Shown: positions 1 through 8,127, numbered from the stretch's first letter. The stretch is 62,483 nucleotides of DNA from Shimia aestuarii (GCF_022814865.1 NZ_JAKVRD010000022.1:1-62483), one strand, 5' to 3'. The notes: generated from the sequence alone by a model not told the origin. Numbers and translations are program-made.

Positions 1-1
1 A

Positions 2-145
2 GTCGAAGCTCTGAAGCAAGCCTTTGAAGTTGCAGGGCTTCAGGTCAGCGGGGCAATTTTGAACGCCTTTGATCCCAAGAAATCGAAGAGTGGTCAGTAT
101 TACTACTACAATTATAGGTATAGTTACACGAACCGGAAGGAATGA
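2..145 (+). CDS. C-terminal tail of a Wzc/ExoP-type polysaccharide tyrosine kinase (partial)
   Basis: Frame 2 reads open from the window edge to a TGA at 143-145, giving 47 residues that include the phrase VSGAILNAFDPKKSK and end in a tyrosine cluster (QYYYYNYRYSYTNRKE). A hydrophobic strand followed by a short Tyr-rich tail is the hallmark of the C terminus of bacterial BY-kinases, in which the tail is autophosphorylated to control polymerisation or export of exopolysaccharide or capsule. The rest of the protein, with its Wzz-like and P-loop domains, lies outside the window. The following gene is a polyprenyl-phosphate sugar transferase, which fits a polysaccharide locus. The family assignment rests only on the tail and the neighbour. 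Confidence 0.7.
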   Translation, partial: VEALKQAFEVAGLQVSGAILNAFDPKKSKSGQYYYYNYRYSYTNRKE

Positions 146-449
146 GGCGTCGCAGCGTCTCTCGGTCGAAGTATGAAGATCCTATACAGGGTTTTTGGTG
201 CTCCGTGCTGAATAGACGTATGTTTGCGTCTTGCAATCTTTGGCTGTATCTTGAGCATGTGCGCGCTTGAGATGTATTTGAGTCGGATCCGACTCGTGGC
301 CGGAATACGCTCATGATCCAAGGTGGGGTTGTGATCTTGGCCAAGGGTGTCGAAGGTGACACATAGACGACATTGAGAGGAGCTAAGCTGCTCTCGTTCA
401 CTGGGTGATTGTCAGTGATCAGGTTTGTAAGGCGGTTCAGAGTATAGTG
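146..449. other. Intergenic stretch without a recognised gene
   Basis: About 300 bases separate the kinase tail from the preferred start of the WecA-like gene. The short reading frames on the minus strand here lack recognisable motifs, are overlapping alternatives of one another and have no convincing ribosome binding site. It probably holds the promoter of the following gene, but no clear -35/-10 pair or terminator stood out. Confidence 0.5.
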
Positions 450-1595
450 ATGTCAGAGTTTGGCGAGACCCATTTAACCCTATTCCTACCCGTGTTTCTC
501 GCGGCTCTGGTCGTCTCTGGGGTGATCGTCCTCACACGAAGCGCGCATATTCATCGCACGGCCAAAGGGCACGCCGATCTCGAAATCCAGAGTGTCCATC
601 AGCAGCCGACACCACGTGTCGGAGGTCTTGCCGTTGCGGCGGGTCTCTTTGTCGCCTCTTGTTTGCTCTATGAGGTCTATGGAAACTTGCTTAGCCTGGT
701 CTTGGTGGCGGCGATCCCTATATTTTGCGCGGGTCTCCTAGAGGATATCGGATCCTATTCCAGCCCCCGGACGAGACTGTATGTGGCAATCCTGAGTAGT
801 CTGACGATGGTTGTCTTTACCGGCCAGACCCTGAACTCAGGTCTCGCGCCTGGTCTCGATCAATTGCTTCAGGTTTTCGCTGTTGGTGCTCTCTTTACTG
901 TTCTTGCCACTGTCGCAGTCTGTCATTCTTTCAACTTGGTTGATGGGATGAATGGTCTCGCGATCAGCGTCGCGTCGATTGCGGCTCTTGCTTTGGCGGC
1001 CATTGCATACAGCGTCGGGGACTTTCAGGTCGCAGCAATGTCAGGGGCCATTGCGTCCGCGGCGCTGGGCGTGTTCTTCCTGAATTTCCCCTATGGGCGT
1101 GTGTTCCTCGGAGACTCGGGTGCCTACCTACTAGGCTTTAGTGTCGCTTGGACCGGGGTCTTGTTGCTGTCTCGGAACCCGGACGTCTCGAGTTGGGCCG
1201 TTCTATTGACGATCTTTTGGCCTTTCATTGATACGACGGCTGCAGTCCAGCGACGTGTCTTGAAGCGTGTACCGATTAGCAAGGCTGACAGACTGCATTT
1301 CCATCACGTGGTGATGCGCGGACTCGAAGCGAGTCCTCAACTGGGTGTCAGCAAGCGGATCGCGAACCCTCTCACGACCTTCATTCTCTTGCCTTTCGTC
1401 GCGATCCCTGCCGGTCTTGGTGTCTTGACGGCGCAGGACAACAGGTTGGCGCTTCTTTGTTTATTGCTATGTGTGTGTGGATATTTCGCGATTAAAAGCG
1501 CGGTTATTCGCCATTTCCGTGAGGTCTCCAGAAGCGCGACTCTCCGGTACGTCTTCGATGGCTGGAAAGACGAGTCCGTCGATAGTTTCGGCTGA
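450..1595 (+). CDS. WecA/MraY-family polyprenyl-phosphate glycosyl-1-phosphate transferase
   Basis: A polytopic inner-membrane enzyme of glycosyltransferase family 4 that would move a sugar-1-phosphate (typically GlcNAc-1-P) from a UDP-sugar to undecaprenyl phosphate, the first step of O-antigen or exopolysaccharide synthesis. Motifs in order are a hydrophobic N terminus, HQQPTPRVGG, LLEDIGSYSSPRTRL, the catalytic FNLVDGMNGLA, FLGDSGAYLLGF and the His-rich LHFHHVVMRGLE typical of WecA rather than MraY. The frame stays open back to a GTG at 405, but the ATG at 450 puts the first membrane helix at the very N terminus as in relatives; neither start has a strong Shine-Dalgarno. It follows a Wzc-type kinase tail, so an exopolysaccharide role is likely. 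Substrate unknown. Confidence 0.85.
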   Translation: MSEFGETHLTLFLPVFLAALVVSGVIVLTRSAHIHRTAKGHADLEIQSVHQQPTPRVGGLAVAAGLFVASCLLYEVYGNLLSLVLVAAIPIFCAGLLEDIGSYSSPRTRLYVAILSSLTMVVFTGQTLNSGLAPGLDQLLQVFAVGALFTVLATVAVCHSFNLVDGMNGLAISVASIAALALAAIAYSVGDFQVAAMSGAIASAALGVFFLNFPYGRVFLGDSGAYLLGFSVAWTGVLLLSRNPDVSSWAVLLTIFWPFIDTTAAVQRRVLKRVPISKADRLHFHHVVMRGLEASPQLGVSKRIANPLTTFILLPFVAIPAGLGVLTAQDNRLALLCLLLCVCGYFAIKSAVIRHFREVSRSATLRYVFDGWKDESVDSFG

Positions 1596-1609
1596 GATAC
1601 CCTGCCGCG

Positions 1610-1978
1610 CTATCGCGTGATCCGGTGGATCGCTCTCCCGACCCAGGCGCCAAGACCAATCCCGACGCCATCCGCGACAAAATCAAGCCACTCGCCAGAT
1701 CGTCCGACATAGGGCTGGATCAATTCTATCGCTCCGGCGAAAATTAAGGCGCTAACCATGAACCAAGTAAGCCGCTCCCTCGAGAAAAGCGCGCAGGGCA
1801 GGATCAAGGTTCCAAAAGCAATCAGGTGATAGACCTTGTCGATATGTGAGAGTGCCGGCGGCGGGCCTGAAACAGGCGTCAGAGTCAGCCAGGCAATGAG
1901 GGCGGCAAGCCCGAGCGTTGCGGCATCTACGCTTCGATGCCGGTTGAGGAATGGCATTGTGAATTTCGGCAAAGGCAT
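1610..1978 (-). CDS. VanZ-like small membrane protein
   Basis: A 122-residue protein with about three to four hydrophobic segments and the VanZ-family signatures SHIDKVYHLIAFGTL (the D-K-x-x-H-x-x-x-F pattern) and IELIQPYVGRSGEWLDFVADGVG. VanZ proteins are small membrane proteins of poorly known biochemical role; in enterococci VanZ gives low-level teicoplanin resistance, but most proteobacterial members have no assigned function. It lies 73 bp downstream of bhcR on the same strand and converges on the WecA-like gene with only 14 bp between stops. Start uncertain: the ATG at 1978 and an internal ATG at 1957 are both possible and neither has a good ribosome binding site. Confidence 0.8.
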   Translation of the reverse strand: MPLPKFTMPFLNRHRSVDAATLGLAALIAWLTLTPVSGPPPALSHIDKVYHLIAFGTLILPCALFSRERLTWFMVSALIFAGAIELIQPYVGRSGEWLDFVADGVGIGLGAWVGRAIHRITR

Positions 1979-2051
1979 GGTTTTCGGTTTCTAGAGTTTG
2001 GTGGCCCAAGGGGCAACAGGCGCGCGACACCCTTTCAGGCAGATCAGGATG

Positions 2052-2864
2052 CTATGCTCCCAAGGCGCTTGAGGCTTCTCGGGCCAGCGTGGCGACGATA
2101 TCACCAACCTGATCAATGCGATCTCGGGTCAGGCGAAATCCCGGCCCGGAAACCGAGAGCCCTGCAACCGCTTCACCATAGGCATTGGTGATTGGCGCTG
2201 CGATACAACGCATCCCCTCATTCGCTTCCTCGTCATCAACGGCAAATCCCTTCGCCTGAATCGTCGAAAGCTCCTTGTCGAGAGCGGCGCGTTCAACGAT
2301 CGTCTTGCTTGTTAGGGCAGGCATCCCATGGAGCGAAAGGATTGCGTCGAGCCGGTCAGCCGAGAGTCGTGACAACAGCACTTTTCCAATACCGGATGCA
2401 TGCATGAGGCTAAGAGTTCCGGGCGCGAAGAAGGCGCGGATCGTTTCCGGGGTCTCGACTTGGCTCAGGAACATCACGCGCCCGTCTCGCTCGATGCCAA
2501 GGTTGGCCGTTTCCCCCGTTTCCCTCATGAGCCGTTGCATGATGGGACGCGTTGCGGTGAAGAGATTGGTACGGTTTAGGAAGGTCGATCCAATGCGAAA
2601 TGCGCCGGGTCCGATGTTCCAGATTTGCAAGTTCTGATCAAAGCTCACGATATCATGTTGCAAGAAGGTTGACAGGACTCGGTAAGCGGTCGTTGGAGAT
2701 TGCGCAGTACGCTCGGACAATTCCGTCAATGATGCGCCATCCTCTTCTGCCAAAGCGGCAAGAATATGCAGCGCGCGATCTAACGATTGTATCGTGTTCG
2801 CGTCGCTCTTTTCATAGAAGGCACGTGGGCGCCCACGGTTCCGCTTTTTTGTTTCATCTGTCAT
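2052..2864 (-). CDS. bhcR: IclR-family regulator of the beta-hydroxyaspartate cycle (BhcR)
   Basis: A 270-residue IclR-type regulator with a basic N-terminal arm (KKRNRGRPRA), a winged helix-turn-helix (about residues 25-90, with SLDRALHILAAL and SPTTAYRVLSTF) and a C-terminal ligand-binding domain with typical IclR phrases such as TGETANLGIERDGRV and LSVSGPGFRLTRDRI. It is divergent from bhcABCD and separated by about 175 bp holding two identical palindromic cores. In Paracoccus denitrificans the equivalent gene at the same position encodes BhcR, which controls the cycle in response to glyoxylate. Identity here rests on family plus exact gene context. GAGG about 10 nt before the ATG at 2864 supports the start. 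Confidence 0.88.
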   Translation of the reverse strand: MTDETKKRNRGRPRAFYEKSDANTIQSLDRALHILAALAEEDGASLTELSERTAQSPTTAYRVLSTFLQHDIVSFDQNLQIWNIGPGAFRIGSTFLNRTNLFTATRPIMQRLMRETGETANLGIERDGRVMFLSQVETPETIRAFFAPGTLSLMHASGIGKVLLSRLSADRLDAILSLHGMPALTSKTIVERAALDKELSTIQAKGFAVDDEEANEGMRCIAAPITNAYGEAVAGLSVSGPGFRLTRDRIDQVGDIVATLAREASSALGA

Positions 2865-2883
2865 TGGATCGCTATCCTCAATG

Positions 2884-2980
2884 TTTTCGAAAAATTATTT
2901 CGGCAGAAGAAAAAATGCAAGGCAATGATAATAAATGAATAATCCTAGAGTCTACCAAAACGAAAAAATTTTTCGAAAAA
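2884..2980. promoter_or_regulatory. Divergent bhcR/bhcA control region with two TTTTCGAAAA palindromes
   Basis: The perfect 10-bp palindrome TTTTCGAAAA occurs at 2884-2893, close to the bhcR start, and again inside a 12-bp perfect palindrome TTTTTCGAAAAA at 2969-2980, upstream of bhcA. The second copy overlaps a near-palindrome CGAAAAAATTTTTCG at 2961-2975. Two copies of one symmetrical element, each beside one of two divergent genes, is the arrangement expected for binding sites of an autoregulated IclR protein. Assignment to BhcR is inferred from position only. Confidence 0.5.
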
Positions 2981-3040
2981 ATTGAAGACTGATGGCTGGG
3001 CTTGCTACTGATGCATGAACATCAAAAAGGCCGCTGTCCC

Positions 3041-4213
3041 ATGTCAGATCAGAACCCCATATTCATCCCCGGACCGACCAATATCCCCGAGGCCATCCGT
3101 CGCGCTTGCGATATTCCGACTTTGGACCATCGCTCGACCCTGTTCCGCGATATCTTCTTTCCTGTCTTGGAGAACATTAAACGGGTGCTCAAGACGGAGA
3201 CTGGCGAGGCCGTGATCTTCCCGGCGTCGGGGACTGGCGGTTGGGAGGCGGCGATCTGCAACACGCTGTCGCCAGGCGACGTTGTTCTTGCTTCCGATTT
3301 TGGCATGTTTTCCCGAAAATGGATCGACATGTGCATGCGCCACGGGCTCGAGGTGCGCCGCGCCGATGCAGATTGGGGGCAGGGGCTTCCTGTCGAAGCG
3401 TTTGCCGATGTCCTGCGTGCGGACCACGCGCATGAGATCAAGGCCGTACTTGCAACCCACAATGAGACCGCAACCGGGGTACGCTCTGACATCGCTTCGC
3501 TACGGGCCGCTTTGAATGAGGCCAAACACCCTGCGCTGCTCCTCGTGGATGGGGTGAGTTCCATCGCCTCCATGGATTTTCGCATGGATGAGTGGGGCGT
3601 CGATGTGGCGGTGACCGGAAGCCAGAAAGGATTCATGCTGCCCGCCGGGTTGGCGATTGTCGGTGTGAGCCCGAAAGCGATCGCTGCAATGGAACACGCG
3701 CGTCTGCCCCGGTTCTTTTTCGATTTCAGAGATATGCTCACGATGAACCCTTCGGCGGGTTACCCCTACACCCCTGCTGTTGGGCTTTTGAACGGGCTGA
3801 AGGCGTCTTCGGAGATGTTGCTAAGCGAAGGGCTCGAGCAGGTTTTCGCACGACACAAGCGTCTCGCCGAGGGGGTGCGGCGCGCCGTTCAGGCGTGGGA
3901 ACTGCCGATCTTTGCGGCGGACCCAGCCCTCTACTCGGACACGGTGACGGCGATTGCCTTGCCCCAAGGGATCGACGGCAACGCGCTCGTGGCCCATGCA
4001 GATGAAACCTATGGCGTTTCCTTTGGTGCCGGGCTTGGCGAAGTGGCGGGACGAGTGTTCCGCATCGGTCATCTTGGAAAACTGACAGAGGTACAGGCTC
4101 TTGCGGGGATTGCCACCGCTGAAATGGCCTTGGCTGATTTCGACGTCCCAATTGTGCCGGGGGCTGGCGTGGCAGCTGCGCAGTCCTACTTCCGCAAGTC
4201 CAAAGGAGCGTAA
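3041..4213 (+). CDS. bhcA: L-aspartate:glyoxylate aminotransferase (BhcA)
   Basis: A 390-residue PLP enzyme of the class V aminotransferase (serine/alanine-glyoxylate) family. It begins with the family signature FIPGPTNIP and carries the PLP lysine at about residue 196 in VTGSQKGFML. In the beta-hydroxyaspartate cycle it transfers the amino group of aspartate to glyoxylate, giving glycine and oxaloacetate, the net product. The frame extends upstream to 3002, but the ATG at 3041 has a purine-rich AAAAAGG about 10 nt upstream and gives the normal family N terminus. It is first gene of the operon, and bhcB follows after 2 bp. The substrate assignment rests on the full bhcRABCD context, since related enzymes use serine or alanine. 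Confidence 0.92.
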   Translation: MSDQNPIFIPGPTNIPEAIRRACDIPTLDHRSTLFRDIFFPVLENIKRVLKTETGEAVIFPASGTGGWEAAICNTLSPGDVVLASDFGMFSRKWIDMCMRHGLEVRRADADWGQGLPVEAFADVLRADHAHEIKAVLATHNETATGVRSDIASLRAALNEAKHPALLLVDGVSSIASMDFRMDEWGVDVAVTGSQKGFMLPAGLAIVGVSPKAIAAMEHARLPRFFFDFRDMLTMNPSAGYPYTPAVGLLNGLKASSEMLLSEGLEQVFARHKRLAEGVRRAVQAWELPIFAADPALYSDTVTAIALPQGIDGNALVAHADETYGVSFGAGLGEVAGRVFRIGHLGKLTEVQALAGIATAEMALADFDVPIVPGAGVAAAQSYFRKSKGA

Positions 4214-4215
4214 GC

Positions 4216-5184
4216 ATGACGATACCGTCTTTTCAGGATGCGCTCGACGCGCGTGAGCGGATCGCGCCCTATATCCATCACACGCCCGTTCTGACGTCGC
4301 AAAGATTAAACGCCGCAGCCGGAGCAAAGCTGTTCTTCAAATGCGAGAACTTTCAGAAGGCGGGCGCATTCAAGGTACGCGGAGCGTCCAATGCGGTGTT
4401 TGGCCTTAAGGATTGCGATGCTACGAAAGGGGTTGCGACACATAGCTCTGGCAACCACGCTTTGTCCCTCTCCTATGCGGCAGGACAACGCGGCATTCCC
4501 TGTCATGTCGTGATGCCACGCACTGCGCCGCAGGCGAAGAAAGACGCGGTTAGAGGATACGGTGGCCTCATCACCGAGTGCGAACCGTCGACGTCTTCGC
4601 GTGAGGCCGTGTTTGCCGAGGTGCAGGCCGACACCGGCGCGAACTTTGTCCATCCTTATAACGATCCACGCGTTATTGCAGGACAGGCGACATGCTCGAT
4701 GGAACTACTCGAGCAAACAGAAGGTCTTGATGCGGTCGTCGCGCCGATTGGAGGTGGTGGGATGATTTCCGGCACCTGCCTGACGCTTTCGTCGCTTGCG
4801 CCAGACGTTGAGATTTATGCCGCCGAACCTACACAGGCAGACGATGCTGCACGTAGCTTCGCTGCGGGGCATATCATCGCTGACGATGCACCAGAGACCG
4901 TGGCTGATGGTCTCAAGGTGCCCCTGAAAGACCTGACATGGCATTTCGTCAAGAACCATGTCTCGGCGATTCCGACAGCCTCCGAACAGGAGATCGTCGA
5001 CGCCATGAAACTGCTCTGGAAGTATCTGAAGATCGTCGTCGAACCATCTTCTGCTGTACCGCTAGCGACAGTTCTGAAGACCCCAGATACCTTTGCCGGC
5101 AAACGTGTCGGTGTCATTCTTACCGGTGGCAATGTCGATCTTGATCGCTTGCCTTGGATGCCTCAGCAAGGAGACTTCACATGA
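4216..5184 (+). CDS. bhcB: beta-hydroxyaspartate dehydratase (BhcB)
   Basis: A 322-residue fold-type II PLP enzyme of the threonine dehydratase/serine racemase family. Visible signatures are FKCENFQKAGAFKVRGA, with the PLP lysine at residue 53, the asparagine-containing SSGNHALSL and the glycine-rich phosphate loop APIGGGGMISG. In the cycle it dehydrates erythro-beta-hydroxyaspartate to iminosuccinate. On its own it could be called a threonine dehydratase, but its place between bhcA and bhcC decides the role. The ATG follows the bhcA stop by 2 bp, and its own stop overlaps the bhcC start as ATGA, so translational coupling is likely. Confidence 0.92.
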   Translation: MTIPSFQDALDARERIAPYIHHTPVLTSQRLNAAAGAKLFFKCENFQKAGAFKVRGASNAVFGLKDCDATKGVATHSSGNHALSLSYAAGQRGIPCHVVMPRTAPQAKKDAVRGYGGLITECEPSTSSREAVFAEVQADTGANFVHPYNDPRVIAGQATCSMELLEQTEGLDAVVAPIGGGGMISGTCLTLSSLAPDVEIYAAEPTQADDAARSFAAGHIIADDAPETVADGLKVPLKDLTWHFVKNHVSAIPTASEQEIVDAMKLLWKYLKIVVEPSSAVPLATVLKTPDTFAGKRVGVILTGGNVDLDRLPWMPQQGDFT

Positions 5185-6341
5185 CCGCAGATATCTATAC
5201 TGACCTCGAGGTTGGCTACGATGTGCCTGCTCTTCCGGGTATGGCGGAGGGGGACATTCAAACGCCGTGCCTTGTCCTTGATCTCGATGCGTTGGAGCGC
5301 AACATCAAGAAAATGGGCGACTATGCCAAGGCGCACGGGATGCGCCATCGCGTGCACGGCAAGATGCACAAATCTGTGGACGTGGCCAAGCTTCAAGAGC
5401 GGCTCGGTGGCGCGGTTGGTGTATGTTGCCAGAAGGTCAGCGAAGCTGAGGTCTTCGCCCGCGGTGGCATTAAGGACGTCCTCGTCTCAAACCAAGTGCG
5501 TGATCGGGCAAAGATTGACCGTCTTGCCCGACTCCCGACGTTTGGCGCGCGAACCATTGTATGCGTCGATGATCTGGCCAACGTCGGTGACCTCTCCGAA
5601 GCAGCGCAGGCCCATCAGACGACAATCGAATGCCTTGTCGAGATCGACTGTGGGGCGGGGCGTTGTGGTGTGACGACGACCGAGGATGTCGTCGCGATTG
5701 CCAAGGCGATCAAAGCTGCTCCTGGCCTCGATTTCACCGGAATTCAGGCCTATCAGGGTGCAATGCAACATCTCGACAGCTATGCGGATCGACAGGCCAA
5801 GCTCGACGTTGCGATCGCCATGGTGAAGGATGCGGTTCAGGGGCTAAGAGACGCGGGGATCACCTGTGAACTCGTTTCTGGCGGCGGCACAGGGTCGTAT
5901 TATTTCGAGGCGAACTCTGGTGTCTATAACGAGCTTCAATGCGGTTCTTACGCGTTCATGGATGCAGACTACGGGCGGATCCTTGATGCAGAAGGCAACC
6001 GCATCGATCAAGGTGAATGGGAAAATGCCTTCTTCATTCTGACCTCGGTCATGAGCCATGCCAAAGCCGATATCGCGATCTGCGATGCGGGTCTCAAGGC
6101 GCAATCTGTCGATAGCGGACTTCCTGTCATCTTTGGACGTGAGGACGTGACGTATGCGAAATGCTCTGATGAGCATGGTGTGATCTCTGATCCGCAGGGC
6201 GTTCTCAAGGTCAATGACAAGCTGCGTCTTGTGCCGGGACATTGCGATCCGACCGCCAATGTTCACGATTGGTATGTCGGTGTGCGCAACGGCAAGGTCG
6301 AAACCCTTTGGCCGGTCTCCGCACGCGGCAAGGCGTATTGA
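5181..6341 (+). CDS. bhcC: beta-hydroxyaspartate aldolase (BhcC)
   Basis: A 386-residue PLP enzyme of fold type III (D-threonine aldolase/alanine-racemase N-terminal barrel). TPCLVLDLDALERNI opens the barrel, and RVHGKMHKS holds the PLP lysine at residue 61. The C-terminal metal-binding part ends with a His-Cys pair (VPGHCDPTANVHDWYVG), as in D-threonine aldolases. In the cycle it condenses glycine with glyoxylate to beta-hydroxyaspartate, the carbon-carbon bond-forming step. The start at 5181 is chosen over an upstream in-frame ATG at 5154 because AAGGAG lies 8 nt ahead and the ATG overlaps the bhcB stop. Confidence 0.92.
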   Translation: MTADIYTDLEVGYDVPALPGMAEGDIQTPCLVLDLDALERNIKKMGDYAKAHGMRHRVHGKMHKSVDVAKLQERLGGAVGVCCQKVSEAEVFARGGIKDVLVSNQVRDRAKIDRLARLPTFGARTIVCVDDLANVGDLSEAAQAHQTTIECLVEIDCGAGRCGVTTTEDVVAIAKAIKAAPGLDFTGIQAYQGAMQHLDSYADRQAKLDVAIAMVKDAVQGLRDAGITCELVSGGGTGSYYFEANSGVYNELQCGSYAFMDADYGRILDAEGNRIDQGEWENAFFILTSVMSHAKADIAICDAGLKAQSVDSGLPVIFGREDVTYAKCSDEHGVISDPQGVLKVNDKLRLVPGHCDPTANVHDWYVGVRNGKVETLWPVSARGKAY

Positions 6342-6395
6342 TCCGCAAGGCACGTTGTCAAATCGGGCTTGTGAAATCTCAATAGGAAGAATCTG

Positions 6396-7361
6396 ATGAT
6401 CATCGTCCCAGAAAAGGATGTCGCGCGTTTCGTCGGTCGTGAAGATGCCTTTCGCGCCGTCGAGCAGGTCTTTGCCTCAATGGCTGCGCGTGAGGCTGGG
6501 AACTTCCCCGTGATCCGAGAAGCAATCGGTCATGCGGAGGCTCTCTATGGCTTCAAGTCTGGCTTTGATAAATCGTCACTGGCGCTTGGGTTGAAGTCCG
6601 GCGGCTATTGGCCGGGCAATGAGGCTAGGGGCCTGACCAACCACCAATCGACCGTCTTCCTGTTCGATGCCGACACCGGGCGCGTCAAAGCGGTCGTCGG
6701 CGGGAACTACCTCACCGCAGTGCGGACTGCAGCCGCCTCCGCTGTATCGATCGCGCATCTCGCGCGCGAGGATGCTCGGGTTCTCGGCATCGTCGGGGCC
6801 GGACACCAATCCGCGTTCCAACTCCGTGCCGCTGCGGAACAACGCCCTTTCGAGAAGGTCGTGGGCTGGAACCGCAGTCCTGAACGCCTGGTGCGCTTGG
6901 CTGAGGCGGCAGAAGAGATGGGTCTCCCCTTCGAGGCCGTTGATCTTGACGCTCTGGGCGCGCAGTCGGATGTGATTATCACGATCACATCGTCCTACGC
7001 CCCGATCCTCTCTGACGCACAGGTGCGACCAGGAACGCATGTGGCGTGTATGGGAACGGATACGAAAGGCAAGCAGGAGGTGGACGCCGGATTGGTTGCG
7101 GCGGCACGCGTCTTCACAGATGAGCACGCGCAAGCGGTGAGTATAGGCGAATGCCAGCACGCCATTCGCGACGGCCTGCTTCAAGAGAGGGCGATCACCG
7201 AATTGGGCGCGGTCATCAATGGCACCGCAAAAGGACGCCAGTCCGCGGAGGAGATCACGCTCTTCGATGGCACCGGTGTTGGACTACAGGATTTGGCCGT
7301 CGCAAACAGCGTCGTGTTGCGCGCGTCGGAAGCAGGAAGCGCCATAGAAGTTGAGTTCTAA
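6396..7361 (+). CDS. bhcD: Iminosuccinate reductase (BhcD)
   Basis: A 321-residue member of the ornithine cyclodeaminase/mu-crystallin family. A Rossmann fold is marked by VLGIVGAGHQSAFQLRAA, and family phrases GGNYLTAVRTAAASAVS and FDGTGVGLQDLAVA are present. BhcD reduces iminosuccinate to L-aspartate with a nicotinamide cofactor, regenerating the amino donor used by BhcA and closing the cycle. GGAAG lies upstream of the ATG. It is separated from bhcC by 54 bp and is the last gene of the operon, converging within 5 bp on the minus-strand acyltransferase-like gene. Alone it could be annotated as an ornithine cyclodeaminase; the operon decides. Confidence 0.92.
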   Translation: MIIVPEKDVARFVGREDAFRAVEQVFASMAAREAGNFPVIREAIGHAEALYGFKSGFDKSSLALGLKSGGYWPGNEARGLTNHQSTVFLFDADTGRVKAVVGGNYLTAVRTAAASAVSIAHLAREDARVLGIVGAGHQSAFQLRAAAEQRPFEKVVGWNRSPERLVRLAEAAEEMGLPFEAVDLDALGAQSDVIITITSSYAPILSDAQVRPGTHVACMGTDTKGKQEVDAGLVAAARVFTDEHAQAVSIGECQHAIRDGLLQERAITELGAVINGTAKGRQSAEEITLFDGTGVGLQDLAVANSVVLRASEAGSAIEVEF

Positions 7362-7366
7362 GCGGC

Positions 7367-7867
7367 TTAATCGTCTTCACGGATTGACGGCAATCGTCGA
7401 AGAACGCGCACCTTCCCATCATGGCCAAAGGCAACAACCCGACGGTCTCCGTGGCGGGAGGGGCGCAGCACGTGAATCGGGTCATGATCCTTAAACAGGT
7501 CGCCCTTGATATCATCAACGACCTGCCGGTAGTGGCCGCCATTCGCGATCATGCTCAGCAGCCACAAGTCTTTCCCCGAAGTCCAAGCTGCAACATTGGG
7601 CAGGCGCCCTCGACTGAGGTATTCTTCTGTCATCTCGTCATTCAAGAACGCCCAGATCAACGCTGCAGACGGGCGCTCGTTCTGATCGAGATAGATACGA
7701 TACTGCCCCGTCATTAGAGCCGCGTGCAGGATCGATATGGCCTGATCCAGCCGGTAGGCGCCAAAAGAGGGCGTCGTCGCAGCCAATAGGGCAAGCCTGC
7801 CCAAATCGCGGTCATAGTCAGCCGGGTTTTCTTTCGGATTGGCATTAAGGTAGGTGAGTTTGGTCAC
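7367..7867 (-). CDS. HlyC-family (RTX toxin acyltransferase) homologue lacking both catalytic residues
   Basis: About 166 residues from a GTG at 7867; the frame stays open to a TTG at 7930 (187 residues). Compared from memory with E. coli HlyC it aligns without gaps over long stretches: ATTPSFGAY against ASSPLHRNW, GQYRIYLDQNERPSAALIWA against NQYVLLTRDDYPVAYCSWA, and AWTSGKDLWLLSMIA against DWTSGDRKWFIDWIA. HlyC acylates internal lysines of pro-haemolysin using acyl-ACP and needs His23 and Asp92; here those positions are Phe and Ser (F56 and S126 counted from the TTG). The protein is therefore either not a canonical acyltransferase or works differently. No RTX toxin is in the window. It is divergent from two 57-residue peptide genes. 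Neither start has a good Shine-Dalgarno. Confidence 0.75.
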   Translation of the reverse strand: MTKLTYLNANPKENPADYDRDLGRLALLAATTPSFGAYRLDQAISILHAALMTGQYRIYLDQNERPSAALIWAFLNDEMTEEYLSRGRLPNVAAWTSGKDLWLLSMIANGGHYRQVVDDIKGDLFKDHDPIHVLRPSRHGDRRVVAFGHDGKVRVLRRLPSIREDD

Positions 7868-7953
7868 AGGACTATCAAAAACGCTTTGAGAATGAAGGAA
7901 GTTGGGGCAGGGTAGATGGACTAGTGCCAACGATAATTCATTGGAGAGCGAAA

Positions 7954-8127
7954 ATGTATAGCAAAATGACCGCTGCGGCTGAGAGCGCCAAAGACCTCAT
8001 CCAAAGCAGACCAAGATGGCCGAGCGAGATTGAAGACCTCAAGAAGGGACGGCGTATTGCTGAGCCGCTTTCGAAAGAGCAGTTCAAAGAACTGCTGACC
8101 ATGACCGGTACGTCGCAGACGGCCTAA
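7954..8127 (+). CDS. 57-residue peptide, paralogue 1, beside HlyC-like gene
   Basis: An unrecognised 57-residue protein starting at an ATG with GGAG 7 nt upstream. It is rich in charged residues, has no signal peptide, membrane segment or cysteine, and ends in EPLSKEQFKELLTMTGTSQTA read from residue 37. It shares 30 of 57 positions, without gaps, with the next gene; the conserved part is the C-terminal half, including a DLKK motif at 28-31 and the tail ELLTMTG..QTA. It is divergent from the HlyC-like gene, with under 90 bp between starts. Exact equal length, strong ribosome site and a paralogue make it a real gene. A modified-peptide precursor or a small partner protein are possibilities; function unknown. 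Confidence 0.7.
   Translation: MYSKMTAAAESAKDLIQSRPRWPSEIEDLKKGRRIAEPLSKEQFKELLTMTGTSQTA

Noticed and set aside
45..401. 118-residue minus-strand frame at the left edge
   Set aside because: Overlaps the convincing kinase tail and shows no motif or ribosome site.
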